Below are positions 57,726-64,000 of a stretch of 64,000 nucleotides of DNA, piece after piece; positions within the stretch are counted from its first letter, which is position 1; the number at the start of each line of letters is the position of its first letter. The notes beneath the pieces are model-generated. The model was not told the origin of the DNA, made no database searches, and worked only from the letters and a program-made list of their open reading frames with translations. The DNA lies in NCBI GenBank assembly GCA_963774935.1, contig CAVZGO010000013.1:310001-374000 (forward strand), written 5' to 3'. The stretch is from CAVZGO01 sp963774935 (GTDB lineage Bacteria > Chloroflexota > Anaerolineae > Anaerolineales > UBA4823). The position numbers and the translations under genes were made by a program.

Positions 57726-58347
57726 ATGGACGGAATGGGAATAGTACGCGGTTTGGGTGTTACCCTGAAACGTTATATCGACACCTATCTGGAAGATATC
57801 GTCTGGTTTGCAACCGGCAAAGGCAGCCGATACAATAATGAAGCAGGCATTGCCCGCCGGATGAGCGCTGACGGGCGCGGCATCTTCACCATCCAATACC
57901 CGGAAGAAAAATTGCCTGTGCCAGAAGAGTTCCGTTTTACGCCATTTCTGGTTTATGACGTAGGTGAAAATGGTGAGCAAAACGATCGCTGCACATCTTG
58001 CGGTATTTGCGCAAAAGTATGCCCTCCACAATGTATCTGGATTGTACGAACGAATGATCCAAACACAGGCCGGCCAGTCCCTGAGCCAAAAGAGTTCTAC
58101 ATTGACATAGATATCTGCATGAATTGTGGACTTATGTGCTGAATACTGCCCCTTCGATGCGATCAAGATGGACCATGATTACGAGCTGGCTGTATATGAC
58201 CGCTTGGAAACCAATATCTACGACAAAGCTAAACTTTCCAAACCTGCCTCTTATTACGGCAGCATACGACCGATCAATGCTGCTCGGGAGGATGCTGCCC
58301 GGCGAGAGGCAGAAGCTGCCAAGGCTGCCAAGAAAGCCAAGGTATAA
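57726..58347 (+). CDS. nuoI: NADH-quinone oxidoreductase subunit I, one frameshift
   Basis: About 206 residues after repair. Two 4Fe-4S ferredoxin motifs: CTSCGICAKVCPP, and a second broken by one extra base. The sequence reads MNCGL, then an additional A at 58134, then C-A-E-Y-C-P-F in the next frame; removing it restores CxxCxxCxxxCP. The break falls in an essential cluster motif while the flanking code is undamaged, so a sequence error is likely. The C-terminus is Ala/Lys-rich. It follows nuoCD by 11 bases; nuoH, which often lies between them, is absent. Confidence 0.9.
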
Positions 58348-58364
58348 TTCAATTTCACTAGAAA

Positions 58365-58417
58365 TGTGAAGGCAGCAGATCTACAGGTATTAAAGTAATA
58401 TTGCAACTGCCTTCACA
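58365..58417 (+). repeat. Inverted repeat between nuoI and mrp, with an alternative hairpin
   Basis: TGTGAAGGCAG (58365-58375) is perfectly complementary to CTGCCTTCACA (58407-58417), loop 31 bases. The left arm's GTGAA can instead pair with TTCAC at 58354-58358. The two pairings exclude each other. No T-run follows. It may be a regulatory RNA element or a binding site; the evidence is structural only. Confidence 0.4.
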
Positions 58418-58454
58418 GCAATGAGTAATGTTAACGTACAGGTAGAAGGAAAAC

Positions 58455-59540
58455 ATGGGAAAACACGAGATTACAAACCAGGCTGTAATGGCAGCGCTGA
58501 GTAAAGTTCAAGAGCCCGAGCTGCATCGCGACCTGGTTACACTGAACATGATACGAGATGTAAAGATAGATGGCGATAACGTCAGCTTAACCGTTATGCT
58601 GACCACGCCGGCTTGCCCACTGCGCAGCCAGATCGAACGCGAGGTCCGAGAAGCCGTTGCAGCCATCCCTGGCGTTGCCAGTGTGCAGGTCAAACTGGAT
58701 GCAAACGTGCCCACGGACGGCAGGGCACGCGGCTTGCTGGAGCTTCCCATTCGCAATGCCATCGCAGTCGCGTCTGGCAAGGGAGGAGTGGGGAAAAGCA
58801 CGGTCGCGGTGAACATGGCTGTTGTACTTGCACAAAGCGGTGCAAAGGTTGGCTTGTTAGATGCCGATATTTACGGCCCTAACCTACCTACGATGATGGG
58901 CGTTGACCAATTGCCAAACCCTAAGAAGGACAAATTGGTGCCAGCCGAAGTATACGGCGTCAAGCTGATGTCAATCGGCTTCCTGGTTAAAGCCGACCAA
59001 CCATTGATCTGGCGCGGTCCAATGCTGCACTCTGCAATCCGCCAGTTTCTTACGGATGTAGATTGGGGAGAATTGGATTACCTGGTCATTGATCTACCGC
59101 CCGGCACCGGTGATGCTGCCCTCAGCCTGGCACAATCCCTGCCCCTGAGTGGAGGCGTGATCGTAACATTGCCGCAACAGGTGTCTTTAGATGACGCTCG
59201 CCGAGGCTTGGAGATGTTCCGCCAGCTAGATGTAGAAGTTTTCGGCGTAGTAGAGAACATGAGCTACCTCGAGCTGCCGGATGGCACGCGCATGGATATC
59301 TTTGGCACGGGTGGTGGTGAGCGGTTGGCTGCGGAAGCCGGTGTGGCTTTCATTGGCTCGGTGCCGTTGGATCCGTCTGTTCGGATGGGCGGAGATTCCG
59401 GAAAGCCGGTGGTTCTGAGCCAGCCAGATTCGGCGGTAGCAAAGGCATTCCGCCAAATCACTGAACAAATTGCCGCCCGGATCAGTGTTGCCGCGGTCAA
59501 ACAAAACAATAACATTATCCCGATTAACATGATCGGTTGA
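58455..59540 (+). CDS. mrp: Mrp/ApbC/NBP35-family iron-sulfur carrier ATPase
   Basis: 361 residues. An N-terminal DUF59/MIP18 domain (about 1-90, LVTLNMIRDVKIDG, TTPACPLRSQIEREV) precedes the P-loop ATPase: deviant Walker A GKGGVGKST at residues 108-116, LLDADIYGPN, PPGTGDAALSL and VVENMSYLELPDG. The family carries and donates 4Fe-4S clusters. The usual CPxCG cysteine pair after VENMS is missing here (LELPDG), so cluster binding by the canonical site is not supported. Its place after nuo genes suggests a role in complex I maturation, like Ind1. Confidence 0.92.
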   Translation: MGKHEITNQAVMAALSKVQEPELHRDLVTLNMIRDVKIDGDNVSLTVMLTTPACPLRSQIEREVREAVAAIPGVASVQVKLDANVPTDGRARGLLELPIRNAIAVASGKGGVGKSTVAVNMAVVLAQSGAKVGLLDADIYGPNLPTMMGVDQLPNPKKDKLVPAEVYGVKLMSIGFLVKADQPLIWRGPMLHSAIRQFLTDVDWGELDYLVIDLPPGTGDAALSLAQSLPLSGGVIVTLPQQVSLDDARRGLEMFRQLDVEVFGVVENMSYLELPDGTRMDIFGTGGGERLAAEAGVAFIGSVPLDPSVRMGGDSGKPVVLSQPDSAVAKAFRQITEQIAARISVAAVKQNNNIIPINMIG

Positions 59541-59563
59541 CCGGATGAGTTCTCCGGTATTGG

Positions 59564-60526
59564 ATGGTAATGTCACCTTCAACTGAACCGTTTATTGTTG
59601 GTATTCGATTCCAGAAAGTCGGAAAAATCTACCATTTTGATGCCCGAAACCAGGCAGATCTGCAGGTGGGAGATTTTGCAGTCGTTGAAACGACGCGAGG
59701 CAACCAGCTTGGCGAGGTGGTCCAATTAATACAACACCCAGCTCCTCCGCCGGAAGGCACCTGGAAGCATATTCAACGTAAGGCAACTCCGCGTGACCTG
59801 GTATTACGCCAGCTCTGGCAAAAGAAGGAGCTGGAGGCAACGATCAACTGCCGCGCAAAATGTGCCGAAGTGAAGATCCAGGGGGTAAAAATCATTACCT
59901 CTGAGTATTCTTTCGATGGCTCGCGTTTGGCATTCTTATACAGCACCGAAGGCGAAGCGAAGATCGATCTACGTAATTTACGCAATGCCATGCAGAGGAT
60001 TTATCCTCGCACACATATCGAGATGCGCCAGATTGGTCCGCGCGATGTCGCGAAAATCCTGGGTGGGATGGGTGCCTGCGGGATGGAAAACCGCTGTTGC
60101 TCAATGTTCCTGACGGAGTTCAGCCCCATATCAATTAAGATGGCAAAGGAGCAGGGGATTTCACTCACCCCGTCGGAAATTACAGGGATGTGTGGGCGCT
60201 TGCGTTGCTGCCTGGTTTATGAGTATGAGCAATATGTGGAAGCGCGTAATAACCTGCCAAAACGTGGCAAACACGTCGTAACTCCAGCCGGAGAAGGTAA
60301 GGTTGTAGATGTCTATCCCTTGCGGCAGACCGTCGTGGTTCTATTGGATAAAGGAGTCCAGCAAGAATTTCAACATCAGGATATCCAACCCTGGGAAGAG
60401 CTGGAAAACTTGAGAAAGAAAGCTCAAGCGCCATGCGCCAAGCATGGGGATGGTCCATGTGATTGTGGGAAAACACCTGCTGCGAGCGAAATACCCACCC
60501 AACCTGTGCCCTCGCGAATCAGATAG
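59564..60526 (+). CDS. ricT: PSP1-domain protein, RicT/YaaT-like
   Basis: 320 residues. IVGIRFQKVGKIYHFDA at the N-terminus, GDFAVVETTRGNQLGEV, and the cysteine-rich core GGMGACGMENRCCSMF and GMCGRLRCCLVYEYEQY define the PSP1 family. Bacillus RicT forms a complex with RicA and RicF that carries 4Fe-4S clusters and affects mRNA maturation. The C-terminal tail adds further cysteines (CAKH, CDCGK). ATG 59564 or 59570 could be the start. Two iron-sulfur-linked genes, mrp and ricT, are adjacent. Confidence 0.9.
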   Translation: MVMSPSTEPFIVGIRFQKVGKIYHFDARNQADLQVGDFAVVETTRGNQLGEVVQLIQHPAPPPEGTWKHIQRKATPRDLVLRQLWQKKELEATINCRAKCAEVKIQGVKIITSEYSFDGSRLAFLYSTEGEAKIDLRNLRNAMQRIYPRTHIEMRQIGPRDVAKILGGMGACGMENRCCSMFLTEFSPISIKMAKEQGISLTPSEITGMCGRLRCCLVYEYEQYVEARNNLPKRGKHVVTPAGEGKVVDVYPLRQTVVVLLDKGVQQEFQHQDIQPWEELENLRKKAQAPCAKHGDGPCDCGKTPAASEIPTQPVPSRIR

Positions 60527-60574
60527 ACCCGGACCCGCTCAAGGCAATAAGTTTAAGAAAAAGAAGAAACCATA

Positions 60575-61354
60575 ATGTCTGCTCAACCCGATTACCACAC
60601 TGCTACGAATATCGTCGAAACGTCTGTCGCTCCTGAAACAGCACCGGACGATTGGAACTCGCCTCAGCGCATTCTGGTTGTACTGGCTCATCCGGACGAT
60701 CCTGAATTTTTCTGCGGTGCGACCATCGCCCGGTGGACTAAAGCTGGGCACCAGGTAATTTACTGCCTGCTCACCTGTGGAGATAAAGGCACAGCCGACC
60801 GCACGATCACTTCAGAACAGTTATGCAGCATTCGCCATCACGAGCAGATCGCGGCTGCAGCGGTTTTGGGTGTTCACGAAGTTCATTTTCTGAGCTTTGC
60901 TGATGGCTACCTGGTTCCTGATTTAGTGCTGCGCAAGGAAATCACCCGGATGATTCGCAAGATCAGACCGGATGTAATGGTAACCTGTGATCCAACTACA
61001 CTTTATGTAGGTGATAACCGCCTGAACCATCCCGACCATCGCGCTGCAGGTCAGGCAGCCCTGGATGCTGTATTTCCACCTGCGAGAGACCATCTGTACT
61101 ATCCAGAATTGCTCGAGGAAGGGCTTGAACCACATGCCGTCCGAGAAGTATGGATTTCAGGTACTCAGCAGCCTAATCTGCATCTGGATGTCACAGAATT
61201 CTGGCAGACAAAAATAAATGCCCTTTACGAGCATCGAAGCCAGATAGGCGACCCAGCTGCCCTGGAACAACGAATGCGCGGGCGATTAGCACCCGGCAGC
61301 TCACTAGAAAATCCACGATATGAAGAAAATTTCCGCCGGATCAACTTTGGCTAG
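60575..61354 (+). CDS. LmbE/PIG-L family zinc deacetylase
   Basis: 259 residues. The zinc-binding AHPDDPEFFCG motif near residue 36 and a later His in HPDHRAAGQAA define the family, which removes N-acetyl groups from GlcNAc-type glycolipids or pseudo-disaccharides such as bacillithiol precursors. LLTCGDKGT and RHHEQIAAAAVLGV fit. The substrate is not apparent; no thiol-biosynthesis partner is nearby. Confidence 0.9.
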   Translation: MSAQPDYHTATNIVETSVAPETAPDDWNSPQRILVVLAHPDDPEFFCGATIARWTKAGHQVIYCLLTCGDKGTADRTITSEQLCSIRHHEQIAAAAVLGVHEVHFLSFADGYLVPDLVLRKEITRMIRKIRPDVMVTCDPTTLYVGDNRLNHPDHRAAGQAALDAVFPPARDHLYYPELLEEGLEPHAVREVWISGTQQPNLHLDVTEFWQTKINALYEHRSQIGDPAALEQRMRGRLAPGSSLENPRYEENFRRINFG

Positions 61355-61456
61355 TCGCTGCGCGTAACTCGCTGGAAAAAACCGTGGGAGCGACTTCCTG
61401 GATCAATCAACATCGACGATAACAACTCAATTTACAGCTCAATGTGGAGGTGAGGC

Positions 61457-62634
61457 ATGGATTGGATACGCGAAGCAGAGGCGTTGTTTCCTTACACTCA
61501 GACGTTACGGCGCGACTTTCACAGCCATCCCGAGTTAGGGTTTCAAGAAGTCCGCACGGCTGGGATCGTTGCCCGCCAGCTCAACGAACTCGGGCTTGAA
61601 GTCCATACCGGCATCGCCGAAACCGGTGTTATTGCCATACTCGAGGGAGAATTACCTGGTCCGGTGGTTCTGTTACGCTTCGACATGGACGCACTGCCAA
61701 TTCTTGAAGAGACCCAGGCTGTATATGCTTCTCTAGAATCCTGGTGTAATGCACGCCTGTGGGCATGACGGACATACCGCCATCGGTATAACGGTTGCAC
61801 ACCTCCTGCATTCTCACCGGGACATGCTTCGAGGGACCGTTAAGTTCGTCTTCCAACCTGCTGAGGAGGGTCTGGGAGGCGCTCAACGGATGGTCAAAGA
61901 AGGTGTGCTTGAAGACCCTCGTCCAGAACTCCTGCCTTTCTTTGCACCTGTGGAACGAAAAACCGGTCGGGTGGATCGGCGCTGCTGCTGGGCCTGTAAT
62001 GGCAGCCTCAGAAATATTCAAGCTCCAATTGACCGGGAAAGGTGGTCATGGAGCGGTGCCTAATTTAACCATTGACCCTGTACTCGGGGCATCACACATC
62101 ATAAGCGCATTGCAGAGTATCGTATCGCGCAATGTATCCCCGCTCCAATCCGCTGTCATCAGCGTTACGAGTGTACATTCCGGCGAGGCGTTCAACGTCA
62201 TTCCCAACCAGGCAACCCTGAAAGGCACTATTCGCACATTCGAACCTGTAGTGCGCCAGCTTGTTTTAGAACGCTTTCGACAAGTAGTTGAAGGTGTTGC
62301 TCTTGCGATGGGCTGCCAGGTGACGATAGAGGTGGAGTCAATCACCCCGGCAGTGATTAATGACCCGGGTGTTACCAGCCGAGTCCAGTCCGTGGTTAGA
62401 AACTTAGTCCCCGATGCCCAATTAGATGAACAGTGTAGCACGATGGGCTCTGAAGATATGGCGTTCATGATGCAGCAAATACCGGGGTGTTATTATTTTA
62501 TTGGTTCTGCCAATTCAGATAAAGGCCTGAATGCTGCTCATCATCACCCGCGCTTTGATTTCGACGAAATCGTAATGCCACGCGCTGCAGCTATAATGGC
62601 GAATGCTGCCGTTGAGATGCTTGAGAAGTCATAA
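61457..62634 (+). CDS. M20D-family amidohydrolase (aminoacylase/IAA-amino-acid hydrolase-like), two frameshifts
   Basis: About 391 residues after repair. RRDFHSHPELGFQE, LRFDMDALPI, MHACGHDGHTA and FQPAEEGLGGA carry the metal-binding and catalytic residues of M20D peptidases, which hydrolyse N-acyl amino acids or similar amides. The dimerisation domain has GKGGHGAVPN, and the end has MGSEDMAFMMQ. Breaks: an extra C at 61740/61741 between YASLES and GVMHACGH, and an extra base at about 61929-61932 before CLSLHLWNEKPVG. Both are fixed by removing one base. A GAGGTGAGG site precedes the ATG. Confidence 0.87.
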
Positions 62635-62643
62635 CCAGGCTGC

Positions 62644-62672
62644 TTGACGAAGCCGGTTTTGCATGATAAAAT
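62644..62672 (+). promoter_or_regulatory. Extended -10 promoter for the GntR-type gene
   Basis: TTGACG (62644-62649), exactly 17 bases, TAAAAT (62667-62672), preceded by TG one base before the -10 (62664-62665). It begins about ten bases after the M20 stop. Confidence 0.65.
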
Positions 62673-62688
62673 TCCGGATGTCTAAATC

Positions 62689-62704
62689 ATCAGATTTATC
62701 TGAT
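62689..62704. promoter_or_regulatory. Inverted repeat operator candidate for the GntR-type regulator
   Basis: ATCAGAT (62689-62695), TT, ATCTGAT (62698-62704), a perfect 7-bp dyad. It lies about ten bases past the predicted transcript start, a position suited to repression. Spacing fits a dimeric winged-helix protein. Autoregulation is inferred. Confidence 0.5.
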
Positions 62705-62732
62705 TAATCTAATCAACCAACCAGGGTTTATC

Positions 62733-63428
62733 ATGTCCGGTTTATCTCTCTCGTCGGATTTTCTCAATTACCTGGCCTCGCCAAAACAACCAGAGGACAG
62801 AGATGGTTCTGAACCCAGCCAGCTCCCCTCGTTAAATGATTTAAGCAAAGAGTTAAAGATAAGTGTTGCATCCTTACGCGAGCAATTGGAAGTAGCCGAA
62901 GCGCTTGGACTGGTGGAAGTACGCCCTCGCACAGGCATACGCCGGCTGCCCTACTCCTTCTTTCCAGCCGCTTATCAGAGTCTCAGTTTTGCAATCCGGC
63001 TAAACCGTTCATATTTCGATTCTTATGCAGAGCTACGCAATCAAGTGGAAGCTGCTTTTTGGGAACCGGCGGTCCAGTCGCTAACAGCACAGGATCACCA
63101 GGATTTACAAAAATTGATGGACAATGCCTGGAACAAACTGAATGGCAGCCCGATCCAAATCCCGCATGAAGAACATCGCCAGCTTCATCTGTTGATCTAT
63201 GCGCGACTGAACAATCCTTTCGTGCAGGGAATTCTCGAAGCATATTGGGAAGCATATGAAGCTGTCGGTTTGAATCTCTTTGCTGATTACCAATACTTGC
63301 AAGAGGTTTGGCGCTACCACCAACAGATGGTTGATGGAATTATCGCTGGAGACCCGGCAAGCGGGTACCAGGCGCTCTGCCTGCACAAAGATTTGCTTTT
63401 CCAACATCCGGTATACAGTAACCGCTGA
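62733..63428 (+). CDS. GntR/FadR-like transcriptional regulator
   Basis: 231 residues. A winged helix-turn-helix (about 30-75, LPSLNDLSKELKISVASLRE, LGLVEVRPRTGIRR) precedes a helical FCD-type ligand domain (about 85-225, YAELRNQVEAAFWEPAV, HRQLHLLIYARLNNPF, HQQMVDGIIAGD). FCD domains usually bind a metal and a carboxylate ligand. It lies 38 bases before a 2-oxoacid:ferredoxin oxidoreductase gene and may control it. A palindrome in its own promoter is a likely target. Confidence 0.85.
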   Translation: MSGLSLSSDFLNYLASPKQPEDRDGSEPSQLPSLNDLSKELKISVASLREQLEVAEALGLVEVRPRTGIRRLPYSFFPAAYQSLSFAIRLNRSYFDSYAELRNQVEAAFWEPAVQSLTAQDHQDLQKLMDNAWNKLNGSPIQIPHEEHRQLHLLIYARLNNPFVQGILEAYWEAYEAVGLNLFADYQYLQEVWRYHQQMVDGIIAGDPASGYQALCLHKDLLFQHPVYSNR

Positions 63429-63466
63429 TGCAATTGAGAATTTTCAACCGCTTGAAAGGAGTTTAA

Positions 63467-64000
63467 ATGACCAACTTACAAACTCATGAACAAACAATCG
63501 TGAAGCCGCCTGAGCAACGGATCGTTAATAACTTTTCAATTACCGTTGCCAGCGTGAACGGCTCTGGCAGCCAGACTTCAAACCTGACTCTGTTACGGGC
63601 GCTGTTCAAAATGGGCATCCCGGTCTCAGGGAAAAATCTATTCCCTTCTAATATCCAGGGTTTACCCACCTGGTACACCATCCGTGTCAGCAATGATGGA
63701 TTCCTGGCCCGTCGAGATGAGCGCGAGATCGTCGTCGCCATGAACCCGGCCACCTTCAGCCGTGACCTCATGGATGTTCAACCTGGTGGCGTATTCTTCT
63801 ATGCAGACGACATCAAGCTGGCAATCAATCGAGATGATATTACACTCTACCCAATGCCAGTCAAGAAGCTGGTCAAGGACTCTGGCGCGCCATCGAACCT
63901 GCGCGATTACATCGCCAACATGGTGTATGTCGGAGTGGTAGCCCAAATCCTGGGTATCGACATCGAAAAAATATACCAGGCTTTGGAGTTTCATTTTAAG
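63467..64000 (+). CDS. 2-oxoacid:ferredoxin oxidoreductase alpha subunit with N-terminal gamma domain, cut at right edge
   Basis: The frame is open from ATG 63467 to the end of the window (178 codons), preceded by GAAAGGAG (about 63453-63460). The visible part is the gamma domain: FSITVASVNGSGSQTSN, KMGIPVSGKNLFPSNIQG, LPTWYTIRVS, and DVQPGGVFFYADD. This matches KorA/OorA-type alpha subunits that carry the gamma domain at the N-terminus and oxidise 2-oxoglutarate or another 2-oxoacid to an acyl-CoA, passing electrons to ferredoxin. The pyrimidine-binding domain and the beta subunit lie beyond the window. Which 2-oxoacid is used cannot be decided from this part. Confidence 0.85.
   Translation, partial: MTNLQTHEQTIVKPPEQRIVNNFSITVASVNGSGSQTSNLTLLRALFKMGIPVSGKNLFPSNIQGLPTWYTIRVSNDGFLARRDEREIVVAMNPATFSRDLMDVQPGGVFFYADDIKLAINRDDITLYPMPVKKLVKDSGAPSNLRDYIANMVYVGVVAQILGIDIEKIYQALEFHFK

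Noticed and set aside
58120..58145. Programmed frameshifting in nuoI
   Set aside because: No slippery heptamer or downstream structure is seen, and one inserted A explains the break. Many other genes in the window show the same type of defect.
1..64000. tRNA, rRNA, insertion sequences, phage or integrase genes
   Set aside because: Reading the intergenic regions by eye revealed no tRNA-like sequence, and no transposase or integrase motif appears in any open frame. A dedicated RNA search could still find small RNAs.

Overview
The window is 64 kb of a bacterial chromosome, most likely from the Chloroflexota (Anaerolineae or relatives). This is an inference from gene content and style: Thr/Pro-rich 'TPTPT' linkers in membrane-anchored proteins and lipoproteins, an RpoC with a long coiled-coil insertion near its N-terminus, a fused NuoCD, a FadN-type beta-oxidation enzyme, and ferredoxin-linked 2-oxoacid oxidation. 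I found no rRNA, tRNA, CRISPR array, insertion sequence or phage gene. No stretch above 300 bases lacks a gene.

Layout. 1-10161: a histidine kinase cut by the left edge, rpoC with its own promoter, an OsmC-type protein, and an envelope pair (TPR-like protein and LytR-CpsA-Psr protein). 10168-14780: DUF1294, SRAP and YihY proteins, then a glycerate pair (2-hydroxyacid dehydrogenase and glycerate 2-kinase). 15021-35733: about 20 kb of tightly packed, same-strand genes forming a catabolic island. It has a purine-nucleoside-type ABC importer, four nucleoside hydrolases, an ADP-ribosylglycohydrolase-family enzyme, a deaminase-type amidohydrolase, a TrpF-like barrel, five PfkB-type kinases (one fused to a methyltransferase), YjbQ, a SIS-domain protein, a BtpA/SgcQ barrel and a radical SAM enzyme. 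35730-46440: a small secreted RTX-repeat protein, proS, a minus-strand fadN-fadA-SCP2 operon, lipoproteins, an internally deleted CNNM/CorC remnant and a membrane transporter. 46492-54232: assorted metabolic genes (an SRPBCC-PDZ-DinB fusion, Nudix, aldo/keto reductase, amidase, metallo-beta-lactamase fold, Sir2, carboxymuconolactone-decarboxylase family, ribokinase). 54262-60526: an iron-sulfur and respiration block with a SufR-like regulator divergent from iscX-nuoB-nuoCD-nuoI, then mrp and ricT. 60575-64000: a LmbE deacetylase, an M20 amidohydrolase, a GntR-type regulator, and the start of a 2-oxoacid:ferredoxin oxidoreductase alpha subunit running off the right edge.

How the genes may work together. 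The island looks like uptake and breakdown of nucleosides or other N-ribosylated compounds. The importer brings them in, hydrolases or an ARH-type enzyme cleave the glycosidic bond, the amidohydrolase deaminates, and the kinases phosphorylate sugar or nucleoside. TrpF-like, SIS and BtpA proteins could rearrange the sugar phosphate. The true substrate is unknown. Two of the kinase-like proteins carry Asn where the family has its catalytic Asp, and one of these is fused to a methyltransferase; these are the most novel-looking genes here.

Caveat. About fifteen single-base frameshifts interrupt thirteen otherwise intact genes, including the iron-sulfur motif of nuoI. Most look like one extra base. 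They are more likely sequence errors than real pseudogenes, so interrupted genes are annotated as single CDSs with the break position stated.
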